This document shows, piece by piece, positions 43,090 through 53,348 of a DNA stretch of 64,000 bases. This DNA comes from Oscillospiraceae bacterium (lineage in GTDB: Bacteria; Bacillota; Clostridia; Oscillospirales; Ruminococcaceae): assembly GCA_028720105.1 (NCBI GenBank), contig JAQYLI010000012.1, positions 1-64,000 on the forward strand, in the 5' to 3' direction. The number at the start of each line of letters is the position of its first letter. Position 1 is the stretch's first letter. The notes below the pieces were generated by a model. The model worked only from the letters and a program-made list of their open reading frames with translations, was not told where the DNA came from and ran no database searches. A program made the position numbers and the translations under genes.

Positions 43090-45405
43090 TTGCCTGCAAA
43101 AAAGCCTGTAAAACCGTCATATCAGCCCACAAAATCAATGCGTGAAAGACTTGCCGTGGTTTCCCTTATAACTCTGGCAGGCTCGGGCGTTCTGTTTGTA
43201 AATCTGTTCAACACGTCCGTCACCCAGCACGACAAATACGCCGCAATGGCGAATGACAGTCAGTTCAAAAGCACCACCGTTGAAGCCAACCGCGGCAGCA
43301 TTTACGATGCAAACGGAAAGATACTTGCACAGTCCGCCACAGTTTACAACATTATCGTAAACCCCTCCGCCATAACGGGGCTCAGCGATGAAAAATACTC
43401 TGCTGCGGAAAAGGATAAAATGATAAAGGATACCGCTCAGATACTCAGCGAGGAGCTGGGAGTGGACTATGAAAAAGTGGTAAAAATATTCACCGATGAA
43501 GCAACAAGAGACAAGCTGTACAGCAAGGTAGCTTCCAAGGTGGAAAAGGACAGGGTAAGCGCCATAAACACCCGTGCCGACGAAGCGGGGCTCCCCACAA
43601 ACCTTCTTGATACCGAGGAGGACACAAAGCGTTATTATCCTCAGGGGGATATGGCTGCCGCAGTCATCGGCTTCACCAATTACGAGGGCGACGGCATTTA
43701 CGGCGTTGAAGCCTATTACAACGACTATCTTGCAGGAGTTGACGGCAAGATAATCTCCGCAAACGACGCTCAGGGCAACGAAATGCCCTACAAGAACGAC
43801 AAGATATATTCCGCCAAGGACGGAAACTCCATCTATCTCACCATTGACACCTCCCTGCAGTATCTCTGCGAAAGAGAGCTTGCAAAGTGCGTGGAGCAGA
43901 ACAACGTAGATAACCGTGCCTGCGCCATAATGATGAACGTAAAAACAGGAGAGATACTTGCTATGGCTACCTCTCCCGGCTTTGACCTCAATGACAGGGG
44001 AGAGATATACTCCGCCAAGGACAGAGCCGTCCTTTCCGCATTGCAGGAAGAGGGCGACGAAGAGGCATACAACGAAAAATACGCCGAGCTTCGCGAGAAG
44101 CAGTGGAAAAACAAGGCTATCACCGAGCTGTACGAGCCGGGTTCGGTATTCAAGGTGGTAACAGGCTCCTCCGCCCTTGAAGAAAAGGTAATTGACCTTA
44201 ACTCCACCTTTACCTGCAACGGCGTTATGCAGGTGGCGGACTGGCCCATTCACTGCTGGACAAGAGGCGCTCACGGCACTCAGGACTTCACCACCGCTAT
44301 GACCAATTCCTGCAACCCTGCATTTATCCAGATAGGTCAGCGGCTGGGAATTGAAAAATTCTGTCAGTATTTCAGAGCCTACGGCTTTACCGAGCCTACG
44401 GGCATAGATCTCCCCGGCGAGTCCGCAGGTCTTTATGTGTCCGAAGAAAATATGGGAATAGTTGAGCTTGCTTCAAGCTCCTTCGGTCAGTCGAACACCG
44501 TTACCCCCATTCAGATGATAACCGCATATGCCGCTGTAATAAACGGCGGATATCTTCTTCAGCCCCACGTTGTCAGCAAGATAGTTGACAACAACGGCAA
44601 TATCATCGAAACAAAGGAAAGAACAGTCCGCAGACAGGTCATCTCCGAGGAGACCTCCGCTCAGATGAGACAGGTGCTTGAAAGCGTTGTAAACAACAAC
44701 GGCGGCTCCAACGCATACATAAAGGGCTACCGTATCGGCGGAAAGTCGGGTACATCGCAGAAGCTCCAGAAAAACAAGGAGCTGGGAGTTGACAACCTGT
44801 ACGTAGGCTCTTATGTGGGATTTGCTCCCGCCGATGACCCCGAGATAATTATGCTCTGTATGGTAGATGAGCCCCAGGGCAGGGACCACAACGGCTCACA
44901 GATCTATTATGGTAGCCTTGTTGCCGCTCCCGTTGTATCGGCGGTATTCAAGGAGGCTCTCCCCCATCTGGGCTATTACCCCGAGTACACCGACGCAGAG
45001 CTTGCCGCTCTGGACGTTACCGTTCCCAGCGTTGAGGGTCAGACGGTAGAAGCCGCAAAAACCACTCTCGAAAATCTTGAGCTTCGCTATTACGTGGTGG
45101 GCGAAGGCGATACCGTAGTATCTCAGGTGCCCTCCCGTTCCTCCTCGATACCACGAAACGGCAAGGTAGTGCTTTATACCGAAGAGGATTACGAGACCGA
45201 ATACACCACCGTCCCCAACGTCCTGGGTCATACGGTATCGGAAGTGAATGAACTTCTCACATCTGCCAATATTAACTTCAAGGCAGGAGACGGCGCCACC
45301 GAGCACGCAGGCGCTGTGGCATATCAGCAGAATTATCTTGAGGGCACTATAGTCCCCGTAGGCACAGTAGTCGAGGTATCATTCAGAGTCAAGAACGAGG
45401 GATAA
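43090..45405 (+). CDS. Class B penicillin-binding protein with two PASTA domains (FtsI/SpoVD type), TTG start
   Basis: A 771-aa septal transpeptidase. It has a short cytoplasmic N-terminus, a membrane helix at about 20-40 and a dimerisation domain. The transpeptidase domain has Ser352-x-x-Lys355 (PGSVFKVV), Ser407-Cys-Asn409 and Lys552 (GGKSGTSQ). Two PASTA domains follow at about 640-700 and 705-770 (VPSVEGQTVEAA; VPNVLGHTVSEV). TTG at 43090 has GAGGAGG 8 nt upstream. In Bacillus both PbpB and SpoVD have this layout; only one copy is here, so it may be the vegetative division enzyme. Confidence 0.93.
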   Translation: MPAKKPVKPSYQPTKSMRERLAVVSLITLAGSGVLFVNLFNTSVTQHDKYAAMANDSQFKSTTVEANRGSIYDANGKILAQSATVYNIIVNPSAITGLSDEKYSAAEKDKMIKDTAQILSEELGVDYEKVVKIFTDEATRDKLYSKVASKVEKDRVSAINTRADEAGLPTNLLDTEEDTKRYYPQGDMAAAVIGFTNYEGDGIYGVEAYYNDYLAGVDGKIISANDAQGNEMPYKNDKIYSAKDGNSIYLTIDTSLQYLCERELAKCVEQNNVDNRACAIMMNVKTGEILAMATSPGFDLNDRGEIYSAKDRAVLSALQEEGDEEAYNEKYAELREKQWKNKAITELYEPGSVFKVVTGSSALEEKVIDLNSTFTCNGVMQVADWPIHCWTRGAHGTQDFTTAMTNSCNPAFIQIGQRLGIEKFCQYFRAYGFTEPTGIDLPGESAGLYVSEENMGIVELASSSFGQSNTVTPIQMITAYAAVINGGYLLQPHVVSKIVDNNGNIIETKERTVRRQVISEETSAQMRQVLESVVNNNGGSNAYIKGYRIGGKSGTSQKLQKNKELGVDNLYVGSYVGFAPADDPEIIMLCMVDEPQGRDHNGSQIYYGSLVAAPVVSAVFKEALPHLGYYPEYTDAELAALDVTVPSVEGQTVEAAKTTLENLELRYYVVGEGDTVVSQVPSRSSSIPRNGKVVLYTEEDYETEYTTVPNVLGHTVSEVNELLTSANINFKAGDGATEHAGAVAYQQNYLEGTIVPVGTVVEVSFRVKNEG

Positions 45406-45433
45406 CCGCCATCGGAAGGAAAGGTATTTTTAT

Positions 45434-48319
45434 ATGAGCAAGATATCAAAACAGCTCTCGGAGCTGCTAAGCGGCGCAGGTCAAAGCGCAGAGTACAAAT
45501 ACAAGGGAAAAAACTGCCTTATTACGGGTATCACCGACGATACAAGAAAGGTGAGCGAGGGAAATATCTTCATCTGCGTAAAGGGCGGCAGCTTTGACGG
45601 CCATACTGCAGCGGCGGATATGCTTGCAAAGGGCGCGGCAGCCGTTGTCTGCGACAGGGACTTAGGACTTGGCGCAAAGCAGATAATAGTTTCGGACACA
45701 AGGAAATTTTACGGTCTGCTGGTGGCAGAGTGGTTTGACCACCCCGAAAAGGAGCTTATCTTAGTGGGTATTACAGGCACCAACGGCAAGACCACTATGG
45801 CTACTATGATACACCACATCATCACCTATGCAGGCGGCAAATCGGGACTTATCGGCACTGCAGGAACTCTTTGCGGCAAGGAGCCTATGAAAAGGGACGA
45901 CTCCACCCCCACCACTCCCAAGGTTTTTGAGCTTTATGAGATATTCCGCACAATGGTGGATAATGGCTGCAAATACTGTGTTATGGAGGTCTCCTCCTTT
46001 GCCCTTGAGCAGAACAGGATAGGTCCTGCGGTGTACACCTGCGGCGTTTTCACAAATCTCACCGAGGATCATCTCGATTACCATAAAACGATGGAAAACT
46101 ACTACAACGCCAAAAAGCTGCTTTTCACAGATCACTGCAAAATTGCCTTTATCAACACCGAGGACGATTACGGCGCAAGGCTTTACAAGGAAACTCCCTG
46201 CACCAAGTATTCCTACGGCATAAAGGGCGGCACATCGGTATATGCCAGCCATATAAAATACAGCGACGGCGCAGCCCATTTCTGGTTCTGTATTCCCGGA
46301 AAAAGCTTTCCCTTTAACCTTAAAATGATGGGCGCATACAACGTGGCAAACGCTACTGCGGCAATTGCCGTATGCTCAAAATTAAACGTTCCCATAGGAA
46401 AGATAACCGAAGCGGTGAACACCTTTAACGGAGTAAGAGGAAGATGCGAGAATATCCCCACAGGCAGGAATTTCTACATTGTCTGCGACTATGCCCATTC
46501 TCCCGACGCTCTGGAAAATATGCTCCCCTCCATCAAGGAAAATACCGAGGGACGGCTCATCTGTCTTTTCGGCTGCGGCGGCGACCGCGACAGGACAAAG
46601 CGCCCTCTTATGGCAAAGGCAGCGGCAAAATATGCGGATTACCTTATCGTCACTTCGGATAATCCCCGAAACGAGGAGCCTGACGCCATTATCGACGAGA
46701 TAATCACGGGTCTTGAGGGCTCAAACACCCCCTATGAGCGGATAACCGACCGCAGAGCCGCTATTTTCCACGCTGTGAAGATAGCGAAAAAGGGCGATGT
46801 TATCGTGCTTGCAGGCAAGGGTCACGAGGATTATCAGATCTTAAAGGACAACGTTCATATTCATTTTGACGAACGGGAGATATGCGCCGAGGCTCTTGCA
46901 AGCCTTTCAAAGGCAGACACCTCCGAAAGCGCCTCTCTTTGCAGCGGTATGAGCATTGACGAGATATGCGCCGCCTGCGGAGGAAAGAAGTCTCAAATCC
47001 CCACAAGTGCAAGGTTTATAAATGCCGACCGTATCAGCAGCGATACGAGAACTATCACCCCCGGCTGCATTTTCATTGCCTTCAAGGGCGACCGCTTTGA
47101 CGGGCATAATTTCGTCCACGACGCTGTTGTAAAGGGCGCTGTGGCAGCCATAACCGAATATCCGGTAGGCGAGGAGCCTTGTATCGTGGTTGAAAGCACC
47201 AATCGGGCAATTCTCGAAATAGCGGCTCATTACAGAAGAAAATTTACTCTCAAGCTTGTGGGCATTACGGGCAGCGTGGGCAAGACCACCACAAAGGAAA
47301 TGACCGCCCTTGCCCTTTCCTCAAAGTATGAAACTCTCAAAACCGAGGGCAACCACAATAACGAGATAGGTATGCCCTTTACCCTGTTAAAGCTGTCTCC
47401 TTATCACAAGGCGGCGGTAATTGAAATGGGAATGTCTCATTTCGGAGAGATAGAACGGCTTTCAAAGACCTGCCGCCCCAACATTGCGGTCATAACCAAT
47501 ATCGGCTGGTCCCACGCCGAGAATTTAGGCTCACAGGAGGGCATATTAAAGGCAAAGCTTGAGATACTGACCGGAGCAGAGCCTTCCGCTCCCCTTATAA
47601 TAAACGGCGACGACCCTCTCCTTTATCCCCTTACAAGGAAGATAACCGACAGGGAGATAATTTCCTGCGGCGCAAAAAACAAGGACTGCACCTATGTGGC
47701 TGAAAATATCCTTTCCGAAGCCGACTCTGTTAGCTTTGATATCGTAAAGAGCGGAGAAAAGCTTGGAGAGATAAAGCTCCCCTGCCCCGGAGTTCATCAC
47801 GTCATTGACGCGCTTATCGCATATGCGGCGGCGGTAAAGGCAGGCTGCGACGGCACCGCTGTGTGCAGAAAGCTTGAAAGCTTCCGCCTTGACGGTCTCA
47901 GGCAGCACATCGAGCACCGCAAGGGTCAGACCCTTATCATCGACTGCTACAATGCCGCTCCCAACTCAATGATGGCGGCTATAGACGTTCTCTGCGACAC
48001 AAAGCCTGCTTCGGGAGGAAAAAGAGTAGCCGTTCTGGGCGATATGCTTGAGCTTGGCTCAATGTCCCCCGAGCTTCACAAAAGAGTGGGCGAATATGCC
48101 GCCGAAAAGGGCATAGATATGCTTGTCTGCTACGGAAGCTATGCCGCATATATGGCAAAGAGCGCCGAGGCTCTGGGAATACCCTGCTGCTGCTCTTCGG
48201 ACAAGGAAACAATACTCAATTTCCTTAATTTCAAGCTGAAAGAGGGAGACGTTGTCCTCTTCAAGGCAAGCCGCGGTATCCATATGGAGGAAATTATTGA
48301 GGGATATTACGGCAAGTGA
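45434..48319 (+). CDS. murE-murF: Fused MurE-MurF peptidoglycan precursor ligase
   Basis: One 961-aa frame contains two complete Mur ligases. MurE (1-490) has GITGTNGKTT with Lys119, the carbamylated-Lys region YYNAKKLLF and DNPR at 409-412, the marker for meso-diaminopimelate rather than lysine. MurF (about 505-961) has GITGSVGKTTTKE with Lys617, EGNHNNEIGMP and a C-terminal ligase domain. A low-complexity linker (about 490-510) joins them. The fusion would add DAP and then D-Ala-D-Ala to UDP-MurNAc-peptide in one polypeptide. The frame is unbroken and both sets of motifs look intact, so both halves should be active. Confidence 0.95.
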   Translation: MSKISKQLSELLSGAGQSAEYKYKGKNCLITGITDDTRKVSEGNIFICVKGGSFDGHTAAADMLAKGAAAVVCDRDLGLGAKQIIVSDTRKFYGLLVAEWFDHPEKELILVGITGTNGKTTMATMIHHIITYAGGKSGLIGTAGTLCGKEPMKRDDSTPTTPKVFELYEIFRTMVDNGCKYCVMEVSSFALEQNRIGPAVYTCGVFTNLTEDHLDYHKTMENYYNAKKLLFTDHCKIAFINTEDDYGARLYKETPCTKYSYGIKGGTSVYASHIKYSDGAAHFWFCIPGKSFPFNLKMMGAYNVANATAAIAVCSKLNVPIGKITEAVNTFNGVRGRCENIPTGRNFYIVCDYAHSPDALENMLPSIKENTEGRLICLFGCGGDRDRTKRPLMAKAAAKYADYLIVTSDNPRNEEPDAIIDEIITGLEGSNTPYERITDRRAAIFHAVKIAKKGDVIVLAGKGHEDYQILKDNVHIHFDEREICAEALASLSKADTSESASLCSGMSIDEICAACGGKKSQIPTSARFINADRISSDTRTITPGCIFIAFKGDRFDGHNFVHDAVVKGAVAAITEYPVGEEPCIVVESTNRAILEIAAHYRRKFTLKLVGITGSVGKTTTKEMTALALSSKYETLKTEGNHNNEIGMPFTLLKLSPYHKAAVIEMGMSHFGEIERLSKTCRPNIAVITNIGWSHAENLGSQEGILKAKLEILTGAEPSAPLIINGDDPLLYPLTRKITDREIISCGAKNKDCTYVAENILSEADSVSFDIVKSGEKLGEIKLPCPGVHHVIDALIAYAAAVKAGCDGTAVCRKLESFRLDGLRQHIEHRKGQTLIIDCYNAAPNSMMAAIDVLCDTKPASGGKRVAVLGDMLELGSMSPELHKRVGEYAAEKGIDMLVCYGSYAAYMAKSAEALGIPCCCSSDKETILNFLNFKLKEGDVVLFKASRGIHMEEIIEGYYGK

Positions 48320-48386
48320 TTTCACCCTTTTCCGACATTTCAAAATGCTATAATATGCTATAAATAAGAATTAGGAGAAATATAAA

Positions 48387-49403
48387 ATGCCATTCTGGAT
48401 AAATATACTTGCGGCAGTCATTGCCTTTGCCGCCGCCTCTCTTTCGGGGCTTTACCTTATCCCCCTGCTTAAAAAGATACACTTCGGTCAGACCATTTAC
48501 GAAAAAGGTCCCGCCTGGCACAAGAGCAAGAACGGCACTCCCATTATGGGCGGCTTTATGTTCATTTTCGGAACTATCCTTGCCTGTGCAGTCTGCTATA
48601 TCGTATGGCGCTGCACAAGCGCGAATATAGCCCTCTCAAGCGACAACACAGGGCTGTATAAGCTTATAGCAGGACTGATATTCGCACTTTTAAACTGCGT
48701 TATCGGCTTCATTGATGACTACATCAAAGCGGTAAAAAAGCAGAATTTAGGTCTTAAAGCAAAGCAGAAAATGGCAATGCAGCTTGTGGTAACATCGGCG
48801 TTCCTGGCTGTTTTATGGCTGCTGGGAGACAAGTCTACAGAAATTATATTCCCCTTTGTGGGAGCTGTGGATTTCGGCATTTTCTATTATCCCATAATGG
48901 TGTTGTACCTTATCTTCCTCACGAATGCCGTTAACCTCACCGACGGCGTGGACGGTCTCTGCGGAACGGTGACTGCGGTATTTGCAATATGCTGGCTGGC
49001 TATTTATTCATCTATGGGAATGTATGAATATTCCATCTTTGCCGCCGCTCTTGCAGGAGGCTGTATGGGCTTTCTGGTATGGAACCTTAATCCCGCAAAA
49101 GTGTTTATGGGCGACACAGGCTCAATGTTCCTGGGCGGCTGCGTCTGCGCAATGGGATTTATCACCCACCAGCACTTACTCCTCGCTCTTATGGCAATAG
49201 TTTACATATGCGAAGCCCTTTCCGTGGTGCTTCAGGTAATAAGCTTCAAGACCACAGGCAAGCGCATTTTCAAAATGTCCCCCATTCATCACCACTTTGA
49301 AATGTGCGGATTTTCCGAATACAAGATAGTTATAACCTTCTCCGCCGTAGGTCTTATCTGCGGAATTTTAGGAAACGTGCTTTATAATATCTATCTGAAA
49401 TAA
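48387..49403 (+). CDS. mraY: Phospho-MurNAc-pentapeptide transferase
   Basis: A 338-aa integral membrane enzyme making lipid I from UDP-MurNAc-pentapeptide and undecaprenyl phosphate. About ten membrane helices. Catalytic motifs are FIDDYIKAVKK, NAVNLTDGVDGL and the C-terminal SPIHHHFEMCGF. It is positioned after murE-murF as in most division clusters. Confidence 0.97.
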   Translation: MPFWINILAAVIAFAAASLSGLYLIPLLKKIHFGQTIYEKGPAWHKSKNGTPIMGGFMFIFGTILACAVCYIVWRCTSANIALSSDNTGLYKLIAGLIFALLNCVIGFIDDYIKAVKKQNLGLKAKQKMAMQLVVTSAFLAVLWLLGDKSTEIIFPFVGAVDFGIFYYPIMVLYLIFLTNAVNLTDGVDGLCGTVTAVFAICWLAIYSSMGMYEYSIFAAALAGGCMGFLVWNLNPAKVFMGDTGSMFLGGCVCAMGFITHQHLLLALMAIVYICEALSVVLQVISFKTTGKRIFKMSPIHHHFEMCGFSEYKIVITFSAVGLICGILGNVLYNIYLK

Positions 49404-49438
49404 GCCCTCCCCAAATCTACATAGAAAGGAGTACCGAA

Positions 49439-50797
49439 ATGCCCGAAAAAAGCCGAAAGAAAAAGACCCGTCCCGAAAAGAAGCCTTTTCTTCCCAATAA
49501 CAAAACTCTCTTCAAGGGACTTATGCCCAAATCGGAATATCTCAGCAGGATACGTATCGGGGAAATTGACATTCCCTTTCTGATACTCATACTTGTGCTG
49601 CTGGTTTTCGGCGTGATTATGATGTACTCCGCCAGCTATGCCTGGGCGATAAAGGACAACGTTGCCCCCGACTATTACTTCAAGCACCAGCTTGTAATGG
49701 CAGGAATAGGGCTTGTCATAATGATGTTTATCTCAAGCAGACTGTTTGATTATCATATCCTGAAAAGCCCCTATATCAATATCGGATTTTTCGCCCTCTG
49801 CGTGGTGCTTATGCTCATAGTGCATATCCCGGGAGTGGGACTTTCCACAGCGGATGCAAATCGCTGGATAGACCTTAAATTTTTCAGCTTTCAGCCCTCG
49901 GAGTTTATGAAGCTTGCCCTCATAATGCTCTTTGCCAATATGATGGCTTCAAACCATCAGAGAATGAACAGCCTGAAATACGGCGTTTTACCATACCTTC
50001 TGATAATGGGCTTTGTGGCTTTCCTTACAATTCTGCAAAGACATCTCTCCGCAACGATCATCATCTGCCTTATCGCTCTTGCAATGCTTTTTGTGGGCGG
50101 CACAAATCTCAGATATTTTGTACCTATGTGCATTGTGGGAATGGCAGGTATGGCGGTATTGGTACTCGTACTCTACCAGACAGGAAAATTTGACTATATC
50201 AACGAGCGAATTGCCAGCTGGCTCTACACCTTTGAACCCGAAAACAAGCAGATAGCCTGGCAGACGAGAAACTCCCTCATTGCCATTGGCTCGGGAAATA
50301 TATTCGGGCTGGGTCTCGGAAATTCCCGTCAGAAATTCCTCTATCTCCCTGAGTCAAAAAACGACTTTGTTTTCTCTATCGTATGCGAAGAGCTGGGCTT
50401 TTTGGGTGCGGCAGTGGTAATACTCCTGTTCCTTATGCTGGTTTTCAGAGGATTTTCCATTGCAGGCAATGCTCCCGACAAATTCGGTATGCTCCTTGCC
50501 TCGGGACTTGTTATCCAGATAGGCTTGCAGGCGCTTCTTAATATTGCCGTTGTTACAAATACCATTCCCAACACTGGAATTTCTCTGCCCTTTTTCAGCT
50601 ACGGCGGCTCCGCGCTTATAATGCAGCTTGCACAGATGGGCGTGGTGCTGAACATCTCAAGGCAGTCAATGCCGTCAAAGGAAAAGCCCGACTCGGACGA
50701 TGCGGCGGCGGAGCTTGAAAGAAAACAGATCGCAGAAGCCAAAAAACAGCTTGGTGCAAGCGCAAAGGTCCGCAGAATAAACAAGGGCGGACGATAA
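49439..50797 (+). CDS. ftsW: FtsW-type SEDS peptidoglycan polymerase
   Basis: A 452-aa membrane protein with about ten helices, an N-terminal basic cytoplasmic tail (1-55) and a C-terminal Lys/Glu-rich tail (about 410-452). SEDS motifs include FQPSEFMKLALIM, GLGLGNSRQKFLYLPE, NDFVFS and NTGISLPFFSYGGSALI. It polymerises glycan strands at the septum together with the PASTA penicillin-binding protein. It directly follows mraY; the murD usually found between them is absent. Confidence 0.95.
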   Translation: MPEKSRKKKTRPEKKPFLPNNKTLFKGLMPKSEYLSRIRIGEIDIPFLILILVLLVFGVIMMYSASYAWAIKDNVAPDYYFKHQLVMAGIGLVIMMFISSRLFDYHILKSPYINIGFFALCVVLMLIVHIPGVGLSTADANRWIDLKFFSFQPSEFMKLALIMLFANMMASNHQRMNSLKYGVLPYLLIMGFVAFLTILQRHLSATIIICLIALAMLFVGGTNLRYFVPMCIVGMAGMAVLVLVLYQTGKFDYINERIASWLYTFEPENKQIAWQTRNSLIAIGSGNIFGLGLGNSRQKFLYLPESKNDFVFSIVCEELGFLGAAVVILLFLMLVFRGFSIAGNAPDKFGMLLASGLVIQIGLQALLNIAVVTNTIPNTGISLPFFSYGGSALIMQLAQMGVVLNISRQSMPSKEKPDSDDAAAELERKQIAEAKKQLGASAKVRRINKGGR

Positions 50798-50830
50798 GAA
50801 AGTCTATAACGAAAGGACTGTATATTTAAA

Positions 50831-51961
50831 GTGAAAGTTTTGCTTGCAGGCGGAGGAACGGCAGGTCACATTAACCCTGCCCTCGCCATCATCTCAATAA
50901 TCAAGGACCATTGCCCCGACGCTGAGTTTCTCTATGCGGGAACTCCCAACGGTATGGAGTCAAAGCTTGTTCCTATGGAGAACATTCCCTTTGCTCCCAT
51001 CAAGGTAAGCGGATTTCAGCGAAAGCTCACCCCGAAAAATATCGCAAGAAATATTAAAGCAGCCGCATATCTCACCACCGCAGGTCATACCGCAAAGAAA
51101 ATAATCAAGGGCTTTGAACCTGATATCGTTATCGGCACAGGGGGATATGTAAGCGGTCCCATCGTCCTTGAAGCGGCAAGAATGGGTATCCCCACAGCCA
51201 TTCACGAGCAGAATGCCTACCCCGGAGTCACCACAAGGATACTCTCCAAAAAGGTAAATAAGGTAATGCTCACTATGGAAGAAGCGGCTGAGTATTTCGA
51301 CAAGGACGTTACATATGTTAAAACAGGTCTCCCCGTAAGAAAGGGCTTTAGCAGTGCCATAAGCAGAGCCGAAGCCAAAAAGCAGCTGGGACTTGACGAA
51401 AACAGCATATGCATCTTCTCCTGGGGCGGAAGTCTGGGAGCAGGAGCAATAAACGACTCCGCAATCGCACTTATGAAGTGGGAAAAGGACTCCGGCGCAA
51501 AGATAACCCATATCCACAGCTACGGAAAAATGGGTCACGATACCTTTGAACAGCGCCTTGCGGATATGGGCATATTCCCCGACACCGACCCCGCTCTTAT
51601 CGTCAAGGAGTACATTCACAATATGGACGTATGCACTGCCGCAGCCGACCTTATCATCTGCCGCAGCGGAGCCTCGGCAATAAGCGAGCTTGAAGCAATG
51701 GGCAGAGCCTCCATTCTTATCCCCTCACCCGTTGTTGCGGGAAATCATCAGTATCACAACGCTATGGTGCTTGGAAAAGCAGGTGCAGCGGTTGTCATCG
51801 AGCAGAAGGACCTTACGGACGAGCTTATCATAAATAAGGTAAGCGAGCTTACAGCCGACCCCAAGGTTCTCTGCGACCTGTCCCGCAAGGCTCACGAGCA
51901 GTGCATCACCGATACACCCGACAGGATATGGGGCGTAATTTCCGAGCTGACAGGCAAATAA
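50831..51961 (+). CDS. murG: UDP-GlcNAc transferase making lipid II, GTG start
   Basis: A 376-aa GT28-family glycosyltransferase. Motifs are GGGTAGHINPALAI at the N-terminus, HEQNAYPGVTTRIL in the middle, and SWGGSLGAGAIND and ICRSGASAISELEAMG in the C-terminal domain. The GTG start lies 16 nt after AAAGGA, a rather long spacing. It is encoded 33 bp after ftsW. Confidence 0.95.
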   Translation: MKVLLAGGGTAGHINPALAIISIIKDHCPDAEFLYAGTPNGMESKLVPMENIPFAPIKVSGFQRKLTPKNIARNIKAAAYLTTAGHTAKKIIKGFEPDIVIGTGGYVSGPIVLEAARMGIPTAIHEQNAYPGVTTRILSKKVNKVMLTMEEAAEYFDKDVTYVKTGLPVRKGFSSAISRAEAKKQLGLDENSICIFSWGGSLGAGAINDSAIALMKWEKDSGAKITHIHSYGKMGHDTFEQRLADMGIFPDTDPALIVKEYIHNMDVCTAAADLIICRSGASAISELEAMGRASILIPSPVVAGNHQYHNAMVLGKAGAAVVIEQKDLTDELIINKVSELTADPKVLCDLSRKAHEQCITDTPDRIWGVISELTGK

Positions 51962-51989
51962 TCACCAACCGAAAATATCCGCATATTAT

Positions 51990-52024
51990 AGCTTTATAGA
52001 ACTACTTTATCACACTATAAAGCT
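51990..52024 (+). other. Hairpin immediately upstream of the murA ribosome binding site
   Basis: AGCTTTATAG (51990-51999) and CTATAAAGCT (52015-52024) form a perfect 10-bp stem with a 15-nt loop. It ends 2 nt before AAAGGAG of murA. No T tract follows. It may set translation or processing of murA within the operon. Confidence 0.5.
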
Positions 52025-52041
52025 GTAAAGGAGCGTCGGAT

Positions 52042-53316
52042 ATGCAGAAGCTGGTTATCGAGGGTGGAACGCCCCTTTTCGGGGAGATAATTACCCAGGG
52101 AGCTAAAAATGCTGTGCTGCCCGTCCTTGCCGCCTGCGTGCTCTGCGAAGGGACAGTAATGCTCAAAAACTGCCCCTGCATTTCCGACAGATACGCCTCG
52201 GCACGGATTCTTTCCGCTCTGGGCGCAAAGGTAAAAACAGATGGAAAACGATTGTCTGCGGACTGCTCCGCACTTTCCTCGGACGATATAAGCAGCTGCC
52301 TTATGAAAACAATGCGCTCCTCGATCATATTTATGGGCGCACTGCTTGGCAGATCGGGGAAATGCACCCTCTGCTACCCCGGGGGCTGCAACTTAGGTCC
52401 CCGTCCCATTGATATGCATATTTCCGCAATGAAGAAAATGGGTGCTGTCATATCCGACGAGTACGGCATTATCAGCTGCACCGCTCCCCACGGGCTTAAA
52501 GGGTGCAGACATTCCCTGTCCTTCCCCTCTGTGGGCGCAACGGAGAATATAATGCTTGCTGCTGTCACCGCCGAGGGCGAGACAGTTATATCAAACGCCG
52601 CAAGAGAACCGGAGATATGCTGTCTCGGCGATTTTCTAAGAGCCTGCGGAGCTAAGATAAGCGGAGACGGGGGCGGACGAATTGCCATTGAGGGCGTGAA
52701 AAAGCTTACCCCTCCCCCCGAGCCATTTGAGATAATACCCGACAGGATAGCCGCCGCCACATATCTTTCCTGCGCCGCCTGCGCAGGAGGAGAGCTGCTT
52801 ATCAGAGACTGCGCTCCCGCACATCTTGAAGCGGTGATACCCGTTTTTGAGCAGATGGGGTGCAGGCTGAGAGTATTCGGCAGCAATATCTACATATACA
52901 AAAAAGGCAGGCTCAAGGCCGCCGATACAATACGCACAATGGTCTATCCGGGCTTTCCCACCGATGCGCAGGCTATCCTTATGGCTCCCCTGTGTACCGC
53001 CGAGGGAACCACCGTTTTTGTGGAAAATATTTTTGAAAACAGATACCGCCACGCCGACTCCCTTTGCAGAATGGGCGCAGATATAAGAGCCGAAGGAAGG
53101 GTCGCCGTAGTAACAGGCGTTCCCCACCTTTACGGCACAGTTACCGAAGCTCCCGACCTGAGAGGCGGAGCGGCTCTCGTATGCGCAGCTTTAGGCGCAA
53201 TGGGAGTTACCGAGATATCGGGAGTAAACTACATTGACAGAGGCTATGAGGAAATAGAACGGGTGCTTTCCTCCGCAGGAGCGAAAATATCCCGAAAGAC
53301 AGAGGAAAAGCAGTAA
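52042..53316 (+). CDS. murA: UDP-GlcNAc enolpyruvyl transferase
   Basis: A 424-aa enzyme for the first committed step of peptidoglycan synthesis. Lys22-Asn23 (QGAKNAVLPVLAA) and the catalytic Cys116 in YPGGCNLGPRPIDMH are present; Cys is the residue attacked by fosfomycin in this family. Length is standard. It sits between murG and ftsQ, as in several Clostridia. Confidence 0.96.
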   Translation: MQKLVIEGGTPLFGEIITQGAKNAVLPVLAACVLCEGTVMLKNCPCISDRYASARILSALGAKVKTDGKRLSADCSALSSDDISSCLMKTMRSSIIFMGALLGRSGKCTLCYPGGCNLGPRPIDMHISAMKKMGAVISDEYGIISCTAPHGLKGCRHSLSFPSVGATENIMLAAVTAEGETVISNAAREPEICCLGDFLRACGAKISGDGGGRIAIEGVKKLTPPPEPFEIIPDRIAAATYLSCAACAGGELLIRDCAPAHLEAVIPVFEQMGCRLRVFGSNIYIYKKGRLKAADTIRTMVYPGFPTDAQAILMAPLCTAEGTTVFVENIFENRYRHADSLCRMGADIRAEGRVAVVTGVPHLYGTVTEAPDLRGGAALVCAALGAMGVTEISGVNYIDRGYEEIERVLSSAGAKISRKTEEKQ

Positions 53317-53348
53317 AACTGTCACAAACCGAAAGGAAGTTAAAAGGC

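Noticed and set aside
43135-44274. A 379-codon minus-strand frame inside the penicillin-binding protein gene
   Set aside because: Antisense shadow of an intact gene; no start context or domain.
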